A stretch of DNA of 64,000 nt from Sorex araneus (taxonomy: Eukaryota; Chordata; Mammalia; Eulipotyphla; Soricidae): contig NC_073304.1 of assembly GCF_027595985.1 (NCBI RefSeq), positions 219,240,000-219,303,999 of the forward strand. Reading direction: 5' to 3'. Within the stretch, counting starts at the first letter, position 1; every line of letters starts with the position of its first letter. Of the stretch, positions 41,074 to 53,667 are shown in pieces. Under the pieces are notes generated by a model. It ran no database searches and was not told where the DNA came from. It was given only the letters and a program-made list of their open reading frames with translations. Made by a program: the position numbers and the translations under genes.

Positions 41074-41589
41074 CCACAGAGATTTTTGTTCCCCCCAGTG
41101 TGGGCCCCCCCGGGGTATCTCAGTGACCAGAGCTTCCACCACTTCCCAAAACTCCATCTCCCTGCCTGTGTCAGGTGCAGGGGACAGTGGGGAATGGGTG
41201 CCTGGTGCGTGTGTGTGGGGGAGTCACCTTCAGCAGACTGGCAGACTGGGGATGGCTGGCGTCTCCCCACTTCCAGGACACAACAGGAGAGGCTGTGGGA
41301 GTTGGTCAGCTGTGGGGGGGCTGGGAGGGACGAGAGGAGGGCAGGGGGGTCCCGAGGGCCCTAAGCTCTTCCTCCCGCCTTGAGAAGGGAAGGTTCAGCC
41401 TGCTGCCCCAGGTGAGAGGGGCAAGTCGAACACTGGCCCTGGGGTAGGATCCCAAGAGGAAAGTGGCCTCCCTGGGTGGCTGGGGACGCTGCTGGGGACA
41501 TGGCAGGTAGAGGTGAGAGAGAGGAGCTCTGCAAGCCACAGTGTGGCTACCCCTGGCATAAGGGAGGGTCAGGCAGGACTCTGAGGCAC

Positions 41590-41775
41590 CCTGCGCCCTG
41601 CGCCCTGCTCTATACCCTGGACCTCTGTCTTGAACCCTGTGCCCTATGCCCTGTGCCATATACTCTGTGTCCTCTACCCTGTGCCCATTGCCCTGAACCC
41701 TGTGTCCTAAGTCCCTGCCCCGTGGCCCCGCCCTGAGCCCTGAATCCTGTGCCCTGCCCTGTGCTCACCTGTGCC
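41590..41775 (+). repeat. CCCTGTG heptamer minisatellite
   Basis: Some 20 or more degenerate units of 7-8 bases (CCCTGCG, CCCTGTG, CCCTATG, CCCTGAA). It gives a Gly/Gln/Arg-rich open frame on the minus strand. Confidence 0.85.
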
Positions 41776-42049
41776 CCACCGAGGCTGGGGCGGGAGGCCG
41801 AGCCACCCTCACTCCCTGCAGATGGCCCCGAAGCCACCTTAGTCCTCAGTCTCTGAGGTAAGGCTGGTCCTCACCAGGTCACGGGGCCTCCCCCCAGGGC
41901 AAGGTTGGGGACCTGTCTCCCTGCCCCCAGCCCCTCCCCTGCCACGCCCAAGGCACTGGGACTGGGGGGTGCTGAGTAAGGAGCCACCGACCCCATCTCC
42001 CGCCTGCAGCCTCCTTAGGGCCCCTGCCAAGCTGCCAGCCCACAGACAT

Positions 42050-42229
42050 TTTTATTTTTTTGCTTTTTGGGTCACACCCAGCGATGCTCAGGGGTTACTC
42101 CTGGCTCTGCACTCAGGAATTACTCCTGGTGGTACTCAGAGGACCATATGGGATGCTGAGAATCGAACCCAGGTCGGCCGGCTGCGTGTAAGGCAAATGC
42201 CCTACCCACTGTGCTATCGCTCCAGCCCC
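42050..42229 (-). mobile_element. SOR SINE, antisense
   Basis: TTTGCTTTTTGGGTCACACC start, ends TATCGCTCCAGCCCC; duplicated GGC/GTG bases in the head. Confidence 0.96.
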
Positions 42230-43095
42230 CAGCCCCCAGCCTTTAATCAAAGCGGCAGCTCTGGAGGCCCTGGAGAGGGAGCCCAGGGCGCCCCACACCC
42301 CCCAGCCTCTGGGGAAGCGGATGTGGCTCCCCCCACTGTCAGGGGCACCACAAGCCTCCGTCCCTTTGGGCAGGTCCCTCCTGGAAAGCCCCTCCCAGGC
42401 GGCCCTGCCTCCCCACAGCCCTAAGGAGCAGAGGCACAGAGTTCACCAGGTCTGTGGGGAAACAGCGTCTCAGGCTGAAGTCCCGAAGTCCAGGGTCCCC
42501 AGAGCTCCCAGAGGCCGAACAGTGCCTGCCTCTGCCCTCCGCTGGCCGTGACCCTAGGCTGAGCCCCAGGACACAGGCGTGGGCAGGACTCAGCGCCCAC
42601 ATCCTGAGCGCAGACGACAGCAGCGACAGTGCTCATGTCCCATTCCACAGTCTGGTCATGAGCACAGCTGACCTGGCTCCCAGGACCCCAGACCTGCCCA
42701 GAATTGGGGGGATGAGCACCGGGAGAGGGAGGCTGGGCCCCTCTGACAGCTGGTTACTGGTGCCTCACTTCTGTCTTCCTTCTCTTCTTGGGGGAACCTC
42801 CCAAATGGTGCTGAGGGCCCATCCGGGGGGGTTGCTCCCAGCAGGGTCTGGCTACGCATCCTGATGATTCGGTGCTAGGACCCCAGTACATGGCACTGCT
42901 TGGCGACATTGGCAAGGGGCCAGAGAAATACCAAACTGTAGACGGAGGGTTCCGAGGTTCCGAGGTACGGGGCAAATGGGGAGACCGGACACAGGGTACA
43001 AACTCTCCTGCTCTGCGTCAGACCCAGGAGCAGGGGTGTGGCCGTGATGGAAATAAGCAACACTGCCATTTATGTGGAAGTTCTTGGAGTAGATT

Positions 43096-43258
43096 TTTCT
43101 TTCTGGTTTTGGGTCACACTGGGGGTACTCAGGAGCTATTCCTAGCTCTGGGCTCAGGCATAACCCCTAGCAGTGCTCGAAGGACCAGGTGTGGTGCTGG
43201 AGGTTCCTACTGGGGTCAGCCACATGCAAGGCGGGTGCACTCTGCGTCTGTCCCCTGA
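43096..43258 (-). mobile_element. SOR-like SINE, antisense, old
   Basis: GGTTTTGGGTCACACTGGGG, then a diverged core and head. Confidence 0.75.
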
Positions 43259-43381
43259 GTAGATTTTACCTGTAAGCACATGCCTTATATGTATGAGGCC
43301 CTGGGTCCCAGTCTTAACACCACCAGCACGCCCTCCCCTTCGAGCATTCTTGGTATGCCCCCATAATAGAATACGGCTTAA

Positions 43382-43561
43382 GGGGCTGGAGCGATAGCAC
43401 AGCGGGTAGGGCGTTTGCCTTGCACGCGGCCAACCCGGGTTCAATTCCCAGCATCCCATATGGTCCCCTGAGCACTGCCAGGGGTGGTGCCTGAGTGCAG
43501 AGCCAGGAGTAACCCCTGTGCATTGCCAGGGTTGTGACCCAAAAAGCAAAAAAAAAAAAAA
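43382..43561 (+). mobile_element. SOR SINE, young
   Basis: Near consensus; target duplication AATACGGCTTAA at 43370-43381 and 43562-43573. Confidence 0.97.
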
Positions 43562-43741
43562 AATACGGCTTAAAATAATGGCAATAAATAACTAAAACGG
43601 CAGCTTGCGATAACTAATCCTAGCTCTGTGCAGAGATAGAAGGGTTAAACTGGCGCTACCATGCTCATTGCTTTGCATTTGTATGGCTGGTTATCACACT
43701 GGATGCCACATCCATGCTCAGCACCAATCATATTCCAACAC

Positions 43742-43918
43742 AGGGGTCTGGGAGATAGCACAGTGTGTGAGGCACTTGCCTTGCATGGAGCCAATCTGGG
43801 TTCGATCCCTGGCTCTCCCTATGGTTCCCCTGAGCGTGCCAGAAGGGACTCCTGCGTGCAGAGTCGGGAGTAACCCTGAGCACAGACAGGTGTGGCCACC
43901 CACCCCTCACAAAAAGTC
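43742..43918 (+). mobile_element. SOR SINE, old
   Basis: GGGTCTGGGAGATAGCACAG head and GGGTTCGATCCC B-box. Confidence 0.88.
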
Positions 43919-44114
43919 CCAATAAAGCTGAAGGAAATAAATGCAAAGAGGAGGACTGGGGTTCAAGTGGGGGAGCACATGCCTTACATGTATGAGGCCC
44001 TGGGTCCCAGCCCTGGCACCGCCTGCGCACCCCCAACCCCAAGCACTTTGTGTGTCCCCACAACAGTGGGGCATAAATGGCATAAAATAATAGCAATAAA
44101 TAATTAAAACGACA

Positions 44115-44298
44115 TGGGGCTGGAGCGATAGCACAGCGGGTAGGGCGTTTGCCTTGCACGTGGCCAACCTGCGTTCGATTCCAGCAACCCATATGGTCCC
44201 TGGAGCACCGCCAGGAGCAATTCCATGAGTCCATGAGCTAGGAGTAACCCCTGTGCATCGCCAGGTATGACCCAAAAAAGCAAAAATAATAATAATAA
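44115..44298 (+). mobile_element. SOR SINE, young
   Basis: Near consensus, (AAT)n tail; target duplication TAATTAAAACGACA at 44101-44114 and 44299-44312. Confidence 0.96.
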
Positions 44299-44367
44299 TA
44301 ATTAAAACGACAGCTTATACAGGTGGTCTGTAAGTATTAGATGAATTCACAAGTGCTTCTTTTAAAT

Positions 44368-44398
44368 CACACACACACACCCACACACACACACACCA
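44368..44398 (+). repeat. (CA)n microsatellite
   Basis: Interrupted CA run of about 15 units. Confidence 0.9.
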
Positions 44399-45218
44399 TG
44401 TAAGCAGAGTATTCCCTGCCTCTACTCTTGCAGGGCCCAGGCCCGCCACATCTCCCCAAAGCTCAGCACCGCCCCCTCCCCCAGGAGCCGTTCCTGCACT
44501 GCCCCCTCCCCCCCATCACGAACGTCACGAACATGCTTTCTCCTCCAAATCTGTGGGGAGGAAAGTTGGAACGCAGTGGTCCCCAGGCCCGAGTCCTCTG
44601 GGGACCCAGCCTGTGAACACTGACCCCAAGAACAGACAGGCCTCCAGAGAGCATGACAAGGTGACCACCTGGGAGCCAGGCCCAAGCGCCCACCCCACTC
44701 CCCCACCCCACCTGCCTCCCCACGCAGGACCTGGCTCTGGGTCCATGTCCCTGCCAGCCCGCGCTCTGCCTCCGGCTCTCCCCTGCAGCCCCTGTGTCAG
44801 CAGGCATCACCCTCACAGACACAGTCACCCATTTTTCTCCAGGAATCAGTCCCGGCAGCAGCTGCCCACACATGGTGCTGGCAGAGAGGCCCGCACCGTC
44901 ACCCCTTGTCTCGAGAGAGGAGAGATCCCAGCCAGGAGCCCAGCAGGATGGAGACGCCTGTCCAGCCCCCAGGGTCCTGGTGGGTGCTGGGACACTATGC
45001 ATATGCATGTGGGGTTCTTGCCCGGAAGACCCCCTAGGCAAATAAAAATGCTGTTTAGGGGTCCTGGTCCCAGAAGTTCTCTTAGGGAGAGCCTCGGGCC
45101 CCAGAATCCTCAAGAGGCGCTTTAGACCTTCAAGCCCCTCGGATTCCAGCAGCGCTTACTTAGACAGGAAGTAGGGTGAGTGGGTGGGGTGTCCAGATGC
45201 CGAGCAAAATGGGCTTCC

Positions 45219-45405
45219 AGGGGTCAGAGAGACAGTACAGCAGCTATGGCTCTTGCCTTGCATGTGGCCAACCTGGGTTCGATTCCCGGCACCCAATATG
45301 GTCTCCTGAGCCCACCAGGAGTGATCCCTGAGCACACAGAGTGAACCCTGAGCACCACCGGGTGTGTCCCCCAAACCAAAATCACCACCACCACCACCAC
45401 CACAA
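45219..45405 (+). mobile_element. SOR SINE with (CCA)n tail, beside the ZNF385C exon
   Basis: Full copy ending about 75 bases from the donor of the first coding exon. The tail is a (CCA)n at about 45383-45403. CAAAATGGGCTTCC (45205-45218) pairs with CAAAATGGGCTCCC (45406-45419). Confidence 0.93.
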
Positions 45406-45479
45406 CAAAATGGGCTCCCAGGGAACTTCAGAGCCGGCTGGTGGGAGCGCACACCTGCCTCCCAGCTCTGACCACTGAC

Positions 45480-45728
45480 CTGGCCCTGCAGGAGGCTTGC
45501 CCAGGCTGAGCTGCCGCAGCCGCCGCTGGTGCGCCCGGCCCCCGCAGTGCACCTGTGCCTGCGCCTCTGAGTTAAGCTGGATGTTGCACACGTCACACAA
45601 TGTGTACGACGGCCTCTTCCGCTCCCGCTTGGGCTTCGGTTCCGGGGGCTCAGGGGGGCACTCCGCAGCTCCAGGTGTGGGGGGCTCTGTCTCGGCCAGG
45701 GCAGAGGGGCTCAGTGGTCGCTTCATAC
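45480..45728 (-). CDS. ZNF385C: ZNF385C first coding exon (finger 1)
   Basis: The acceptor TGTGCCCAG lies before 45728 and the ATG is two bases into the exon (45726-45724); donor GCCAG/GTCAGT at 45480/45479. It encodes residues 1-82, starting MKRPLSPSALAETEPP, then a basic patch KPKRERKRPS and finger 1 (C44, C47, H60, H66; CX2CX12HX5H). The exon follows an acceptor, so at least one upstream untranslated or coding exon must exist; I cannot place it. All eight coding exons total 1479 bases and 492 residues. ZNF385 proteins are nuclear zinc-finger proteins of the JAZ/HZF type, which tend to bind double-stranded RNA as well as p53. Confidence 0.9.
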
Positions 45729-46214
45729 CTGGGCACACAGAGAGAGGAGAGGGAGACCAACAAAACCACAGCTGGGTGTGGAGGGACACAGAAGGAGCAA
45801 GGACCCGAGATGGCGGCTTCTGGGGCGCATGGTGGGGGGAGGTCTTTGGACCCGCACAGGGGGGAGGCACGGGGAGATGTCACAGCTGTCTGCACTCTGG
45901 GAGGCAGAGGAACAGCGCTAACACTCGGAGATGGAGACTGGGGCCCCCAGGGAACAGGAGCTGCCAGGTAAGTGGAGTCACACACACTGTGTGAGGCCTG
46001 AGCTCGGGTCAGTCCACTCCGGGCAGGCACAAGCTCCCTGGAAAGAACAGAGTGAGAGGAGAGGAAACCCCAATTCCCCATGCTCGGTGCCTGGCTGGCA
46101 ATGCCCACACGTATGGTAACATGCGAGGCGTGTCCCCCTGCCCCCTGCTGACTCGGCCACCAAGGCCACAGCAACAGCTGGCATCATGACGAGTGGGACA
46201 GGTGGCCTTGTGTG

Positions 46215-46435
46215 CTGTTTACATGTACATGCACACTCACTCAGACATGTTCATACTCATACATACACACACAATCACTCACACACATTCACTCACTCAC
46301 ACTCACATTCATACACACATTCGCTCATTCACTCACATTTATACTCACACATTCACACACATTCACTCATACACACATACTCACATTCATACACATGCAC
46401 TCATGCACACACTCACACTCAAATTCACATGTACC

Positions 46436-46475
<40 letters not shown>
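46215..46475 (+). repeat. CA-rich tract
   Basis: CACTCACATTCATACACA-type interrupted repeat ending in a perfect (CA)n at about 46440-46475. Confidence 0.93.
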
Positions 46476-46479
<4 letters not shown>

Positions 46480-46800
46480 CACTTCCTGGTCCTTGGAGAA
46501 CACACATCACCTCCTTTCCAACTCACTTCCCTGAGATTCCCGTGCCGCCACTTCACTCCCTCTGTGACTGAACTGTGTCCATTTTCACTTCCTTCCTGAA
46601 TCTGGGTACAAGCTTTCTGTCTCTGCATCAGGACTGGGGGCTCCCTGACAGTGAGGTGTAGGTACCCCCTCACCACAACATAGCTCCTGTGGTCAGGGCC
46701 GTCCCTCAAACTGAGGGAGCCCCAAGACAAGGATTAGCAGGAGGCGTGACTAAGGTTCTTTCTCTTGTATGAGTTGAAATATGTACATACACACCATACA

Positions 46801-46802
<2 letters not shown>

Positions 46803-46879
<77 letters not shown>
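46803..46879 (+). repeat. (TC)n(AC)n compound microsatellite
   Basis: About 18 TC units followed by AC units with one AA interruption, like the tract at 33628. Confidence 0.95.
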
Positions 46880-49800
46880 ATGTTGAACTCCCAGTCCTCA
46901 AACTGTGACTGTTTGGGGTGAGAGGGTTCTCTATTAAGTCAGGGTGAGCCCAGTCCAATGACAAGAGTGGAATCCTGCCAAGAATGGGGACAGAGACTCA
47001 GTCACAGCTGGGTGGGGTCCCACCTGTGCTCTGCCAGTACGTGGCTTGATCTGAACCTCATCGATACCTTTGTAAAATGGGGGTAAAAAGTAACGTTGCC
47101 TCAGTTACAAGCACATGGAGGAGCTGAATGCTACAAACCCCTTCCTGTGTCCTGTGAATGTTAGTCGTCGTTATCATCAATGTCATCATCATCATCATCA
47201 ATACACAGGGGACCCTGAGGTGCCAGGGAGAGATTCTGAGGCTCCCGCATGCAAAGTGCGTGCTCCAGCCCCATCTCGTCAGTGGCTATGAATTTATGAA
47301 CTCTCACATGTTCACATGTCCCCGTGCAGAGATTCAGCAGGTCTGTGTCTGCCCTGGTGTCTGTGGGTCACTGCTGCAACTGTCGCTATTAGCCACCAGC
47401 CTCCCTTGTTGAGGGGAAATGGGTCCCCCAGGGCTGTGTGTGTCTCTGAGGCTGGATGACCACGAGAATCTGAGACAGGCCTTATGTAATGAACTGTGTC
47501 CCCCCTCTCAAATCCTGAGCCCCAGTCCGTCAGAAGGCAGCCTCATGAGGACGCAGAGGGGTTTTCAGACGTCACCAGGAAAGAGGAGGCCATCCCGGAG
47601 GAGGTGGACCACGAATCCAACACGAACTCCACCCTGAGCCCTACGGGGTCAGGGCAGCCCCTGGAGCCCAGCCAGTCCCAATGCAATCTTGATCTTGCAC
47701 TTCTAGCCTCCAGAAGTAAGGAGACAATGAATCTCTGGATCTCTGTTGCATGGGACCCTGAAAACAGACAAACCGAGGACCTGACCCTCGGCCCCTCTAG
47801 GTGATTTTAAGGTCCCCCATCTTTGACTCAGCCAGAGTTGGGAGGTTTGGGGGTCAGTACCAGCAATGGACTCCAGGTGGCGCCATAAGAAAAACAGAAA
47901 GGGAAGCAGGGAGACCCCTTTCTGCTGGAGTGGGCTATACCCACCCCTCCAACACTTGTGGGGTGGGGTGGGGCACAGAAACTAGGTCACCCCGTTCAGT
48001 ACTCGCTGGACTCCTGGGCACTCTCTCTGGGATCCAGGGCTTACACTGGGGGTCCCCAACAGTTGAGAAGGCCCCCTCCCAAGGTACAGCACCCCCTGCC
48101 CCAATGCCTTGCAATATACACCCCGCTCAGCTCCAAGCAGGAGGCAGAGTGAGGGAAGGGGGTCACTAGGGGCATCCAGTTTTCTGGGGCAGAGGTTTCA
48201 GGGAATGAGGCTTTTCCTGGCGTGCCAAGGAGGGCGCCTAAACTCCGCCCTGCAAGGAGACGGGAGATTTTGAAACCTCGGTGCAATTTATGACATGCAG
48301 GCTGGGGAGGTGGTGGCTCGAGAGAGCAGGCAAGTATCTGCCAGTGGCCGATTAAAGCTCCGTGATATACAGCCTACAGGCTCCCGGGCCCGCCTGGATT
48401 CCGGGGCTAATTGTGTCCCCCCAGTCTGGCTGCCGGGCCTGCTGTGACCTGCGCCGCCTGAGCCAGCCCGACCAGCTGTCCCCTCAGGACCCACTGCGCC
48501 GGTGAAACCCGGCCTCCGGGCCAGAGAACTCAGGAGAGACGGACAAAGCTGAAGGTCCCCAGCTCGGCAGCAGCTGGTCAGCGCCTTCTCACCGGCCCTG
48601 CCCGGAACCAGCATGACTCACGTGCGCCCGCCCGGACAGACCCAGGTCTCACGCGCTCCCTGGCCACAGCGGGAACCCAGAGCCAGACTTCCGAGTACAC
48701 GGGGCAAGAGCTGCTTCTGGAAGCTTCCCTGCCCCCCACCCCCCCGCAACCCGGCCTCCCCCCCAGACTCATCAGCTGCCCGGGCCACCACCTCTCGATA
48801 CTGAAAGCCTGTTTCCGCATGAGCTCACCGCGGGCATGAGGTGGGCACTATTATTAACCTCCAGTCCGGCCGGGGATTAGAGCCCAAACTTGGAGAGTTT
48901 TGTGGCGGGACCGGAGCAGACGCTTGTCTGACACGGGAGCCCAGGTCCTTCTCTCTGCTGCCCTGTCCCGAGAGCCCCCGAGAGCTGAGCCGCTGGGTAG
49001 GGTGGGGGTTACAGAGGCTGAGCCCTCTCTCCTGGGGGTGCCAGGCGGGGAGGAATCGGGCCACAGGCAGGGGGAGTGGGGGTCCGAATCAGAGGCCGGG
49101 AGGAAGGGGTGTGAAGGCAGGGGACCAGACTGAACCCGGGTGAGGACAGGAAGCCGAGGGGAGCGTGCAGGAGGGGGCTGTCCCCCTCAAGGCTCAAGGC
49201 TCGACCCAGGCATCTGGGGGGTGCTGGGGGTGCTGCTGGAGGCCAGGCTGGCTGTCTGCCTGGTGTCCCACCGTAGGGAGCTGGGGAAGAGCTGGGATGG
49301 GGGCGTGGAGGGAGCCCCCCGGCCCTGGGCCCCAGTTCCATCAGTGCTCGCCAAGCCACGAATGGCCCTCCCAGCCCTGGGTGTTAGAGGGGTGCTCTGG
49401 TCCTGTGGGGGGGCTGCCTCTCCACGAGACCTGTGGGAAAGGGCTTTGGGGATCAAGGGGTTCCCAGCGGGCGGCATCTCAACTGCAGCTCTGGGGAGGG
49501 GAGTCTCAGGAAGGTGCTGCTTTTGCCAAAGGGTTCACAGAAGAAGAAAGTTCTGGGTCTGCCTAAGTCTTTGGCCTGGCCTGAGGGGCTTCTTCACCAG
49601 ATCCTTCACGAGCACCTTCCCCATGTCTGCCCACACTGATGCCCACTGCACCTCATAAGGCCCGGGGACCCGACCCGAGGAAGGGTCCTGGGGTCCTGCC
49701 AGCCTCGGGCCCATCCCTGGACCCTTGTGCCCCATCTGTAGGGAGTCTGGGCCCGGAAGGGCTCTCGGCTCCCTCGAAGGTGGCTGCAGGGTTGGGGACA

Positions 49801-52800
49801 GCTGCCTCTCAGCCGGGGGCTGGGAGGAGATCAGGCCGTACCCTTTCCATGGTCTGGGAAAGGCGGGAGGGGGTGGAGAGAACTGCCTGGGGGGTGCCAC
49901 GGCCTTTGGGGGCTCCCCTCACCCTTAGTACAACACCGGGAGCCTTCAAGGAGGAAACTGCGAGAGTGGGCGAGAGGCAGGTGGCTGGGGATGTCCTCTC
50001 TCAGCCCTGATGTGGGGCTGGTGGGGACAGGGCCTGGGGGTCCCCATCCTAGTCTGGGCAGGAGTTGGAGTCCTGCCCCTCCCCAGGAAGTTCTGGGGAT
50101 ACACCAAGGCGGCCTGATGTCCCCTCATGAGGCGATGGAAGAAGACGGTCCCCTTCCCTTCCCTGGGGACCTCTGGGTGCTGGGCATGTCCAGAGTGAGG
50201 GGCCCGAAAGTCTGAAAGTCACATTTGAGCCTCAGGGAAGGAGAGATGGTCCTGAAGATGGGGGGCAATGCAGAGGGGTGGTCACCTGCTCCCACTGCCC
50301 ACCCCCTAGGCTGCTCTCTTCTCACCCCTGACGGAGGAGATGCCTTTGAGGACACTTCTAAACACCCCCAACCCGGGGCTGCCTCTCTGGGGCAATGACA
50401 CTCCCACCAGTGCCCCGTCCAGCCTCCCAGGGGCCTCGGCGGCAGCACGGAGCAGCTGCCTCCAAGCATGGGTGGCCTTGGAACCCCTTTCCCACTCTGA
50501 CCAGGCAGGGCTGAGGAATCTGGCTTGGGCAGGGCACCCCCCTCTGCCTCTGCCACCCCCAAACCTTGGATTCCCTGCTGAGGACTTCAGCTGCATCCAC
50601 TCCCCCACCCCTCCCCAGCCCTGCCCTGGAAGCTCCTCCATCCGCAGGTCTGAGACACAGATCGGGTTGGGGGGTGCGTCCTGCCAGCTGGGGGGGAGTG
50701 TGTGGGGGACCGAGAGGGCTGCTGGGAAGACCAAGATCTGTGCTCGGGTGGCCCAGGTGAGCTCTGTGCACTCTCCTCTCTACCCTGCGGAGGGGGCCTG
50801 GCCGGGGTGTCTCTACCTCCACAGGGTCAGGAAGTTAGAGCTTGTGTCTCCTCTACACCAGTGGAGCCGGGTCTTAGCGCTGCCCACAGCCTGCAGGGCC
50901 ACCCCCACGGCGCCCCGGTGGTGGGGCTGGGTTGGGGGCGCCGTGCGGTCATCCGTGCCTACCTGAAAGTTGTTCGTGTGGGAGGGAGCAGGACGCCCCC
51001 AGCCGCCAGCGGCCGGACGGGTTGATCTGGGCACATGGGCCCATCCGGGCAGCCTGTCTCCGGAGCCCGCCCCTGGGCGGTGGCTGGGCCGGGCAGGTGC
51101 CAGGGGTGCGCTGGCCAGAGGAGCGAGCAGCCGGCAGGCAGCGGGGCTGACCGAGCCGTGAGTATCATCCCCCCGCCACCTCCCACTGGTCCAAGGGCCC
51201 AGCCTGGGGACAGAGCACCCCCAAATGACCTCCACCCCTTACAAACCAGCCCTTCTTTGGGGGTGAAGCTCAGGAAGGAGGAGGAAGCGGAGAGTCAGGG
51301 GGTGTCCAGGAGGCCAGGAGGGATCACACTTGGCCCTCCCCGCCCTGCCGGGAAGGGTTTGCACTCCACTTTCCGGAGCAGGAAATGAAAGATTGGGGAC
51401 ATTAGGGCACACAGGAAGTGAGCCCCCAGCTCCAAGGGACCATTCTGCGGGTCAGGGGAGCGGGGAGGGCACCTGCTTGGTAGACTTCCGGGGGGGGGGG
51501 TGCCTGCAAGGGGGCCACTTCTGATTCCTCACAGGGTCTGGTCAATGGGGGGAGGGGCATGTGGCGGTGGTAGTGGGGGGGGTTGGGCTGGAGGCAGGGG
51601 CAGAGTGCACAACCTCCTGAGAAGTGCCCAGCCTTCATTCTGCTGCTGGGTAACGGGGTGGGGCGGCGCAGAATGGCTCACGCATCTGGAGAAGATGTCC
51701 AGAGCCGCTCCCCCGCCTCCCGTCCCCTGTTCTGTGCAGGCTCCCGGCCCTGGCACCCTGGCAATGCCTCGCCCACCATGGCTGGGCACTGCTCTGCCAC
51801 CCAATGCTGCAGCCCTTTCCCCCGGCCCTCCCCCAGCTCCTCTCCAGCCCTTGTTCCTCTCTGCTCCCTGACCTTCACGGCCTTCTTTCCTTGTCACTTT
51901 GGCCTCCATGCCAATGTCACCTCGTCAGTCCCTCTCCCCCGCCCCTGTTCCTCAGTGTCCCAGCCCCTCCCCGGTGACTCTCTCCCGCTGAGCACATCTC
52001 CCCACCTGGATACTCACCTGTCTCCCCCATGCGGGCCGGGCCTCTCGGGTGCTCCAGGGACCGGCCCGGAGCGGGCAGCTTTGTCTCAGGGACGCTCAGT
52101 GAGTGGCTGCTGAAGGCACGGGCGCGTCCGGGTCCATTCTAAAAGTAGATCCGCCAGAAACGACACCCTGGTCAGGCTCGGGCTGCAGGTGCGTGCACGG
52201 TATTGATACGGTGCTGGCGCACGGTGCTGGCAACGTCAGTGGCCCCAGGGGAGGGGACGCCCGTGACTGTGACCAAGGGCCAGGCCTGCCTCGCCATGCT
52301 GCAGCGCCCCCGCCCTCTGGTCCCGGCACCCCTCTCTCCCTCTCGGTGCACACCCCGTGTCTGTCTGTCCGTGGAGAGTGGCAGTTGCTCTGGGCCAGGA
52401 AGGGATCTTGGAAGTCATCCCGCCCCTGACAGTTGCCCTCTGGCCGCTGCTCTGACATACCAAGATGGGGCGCTGACCGCCTCCCGGGGGCACATTCCAT
52501 CCGGGTCTCAGTAACCCGCAGCTTGTGAATGGGGTGGGGGGTGAGCAGTACAGAACTTCCCTGTAGGGCCCAGCCTTGGGTGCCCACCCCTTTGCACTGC
52601 CATCTCACCGGGCAGGGCCACTTCCGTCACAGAGATCTCTTCTCCCCACTAAATCACCTCCTCCAGGAAGCAACCCTTGCCTGGCTCCCAGGCAACATAT
52701 ATGGGTTCCCAACATGCTTCTTCTCCCCCAAGCCCTGCCCTGGCCACCTCTGCTCAGTGTGGCAGACCACTGGCCCTTGATTCATGTGCTTTTTCCCTCA

Positions 52801-53406
52801 CTCTTTGTACCATGACCACCTGGCCTGAACTACATCGTCACCGTCACCTTCATCTTGAAGCATCTCATTATCCCGGCCCCAATCTCCTCAACAAACTCTG
52901 GCTCTCAAGATCCCCCTGAGAACAGAACCAGGGGGAAAGGCCCCTCCTTGGCCCTCCCCACCCTGACCTCTATTAATCCTACCCGCTGCTTAGCCTGTCT
53001 GTGGCGCTGAATGAGCTTCGTGTGGAGCTGAGGGGCCGGGCAGCCCCCAGCCCTGCTTCCCCGTGACCTGCTCGCGGGCTGGGCCTCCGCCTCTGGTCCC
53101 CAAGAGAGTGATTAGAACCACAAGTACCAGACCGTCTGCTGACACTCGCTGGCTCTCCCGAAATCATTCGGCAGGACACAGGTGTCAGCTTATGCCACCC
53201 CGGGACGTGGCTTCACCTAGCTACCTAGGAATAACATACCCCAAAACGCCAGACAAAAGCCTCCCTCAGCTGCAAGCCATCTGTACCCCAGCCACCCCCA
53301 CCTCTCAATTCACTTAATCCCCCCAGTAATCCCAAGAGGCTTTTTCATCTGCCTGAGGTCACGCAAGTGGAAAGGGGGAGAGGGTGAATTTCTTTTTCCT
53401 TTTGTT

Positions 53407-53410
53407 CATT

Positions 53411-53485
<75 letters not shown>

Positions 53486-53500
53486 CTCTTTCTTTCTCTT
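53407..53500 (+). repeat. (TTTC)n microsatellite in a SINE tail
   Basis: About 20 TTTC units forming the T-rich side of the adjacent antisense SOR copy. Confidence 0.95.
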
Positions 53501-53667
53501 TTTGCTTTTTGGATCACACCTGGCAATGCACAGGGGTTACTCCTGGCTCCGCACTCAGGAATCACGCCTGGCAGTGCTCAGGGAACCATATGGGATGCTG
53601 GGAATCGAACCCGGGTCGGCCGTGTGCAAGGCAAACACCCTGCCCGCTGTGCTATTGCTCCAGCCCC
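53413..53667 (-). mobile_element. SOR SINE, antisense, with expanded tail
   Basis: SINE body 53501-53667 plus the (TTTC)n. TTGTTCATTTC (53402-53412) pairs with TTGCTCATTTC (53668-53678) outside both parts. Confidence 0.92.

Larger units (their letters stand above)
26003..45479 (-). other. ZNF385C: ZNF385C 19.5-kb intron
   Basis: The intron between the first and second coding exons. It holds about 25 SINEs, parts of L1 ORF1, one decayed C17orf113-like gene on the same strand, several microsatellites and a heptamer minisatellite. The pieces 33710-34080, 36095-36770, 36930-37850, 38850-40930, 41080-41590, 42240-43090 and 44400-45200 are unique DNA with no gene or repeat that I recognise. Confidence 0.8.

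Noticed and set aside
50340-50966. 208-codon plus-strand frame and overlapping frames at 50.3-51.2 kb
   Set aside because: Unique GC-rich DNA, no conserved domain, no splice structure that fits; treated as chance.
50950-51020. Possible upstream ZNF385C exon ending in TTTCAG/GTAGGC on the minus strand
   Set aside because: The donor is good, but the open frame above it meets a stop when joined to the first coding exon, and I do not recognise the encoded sequence.
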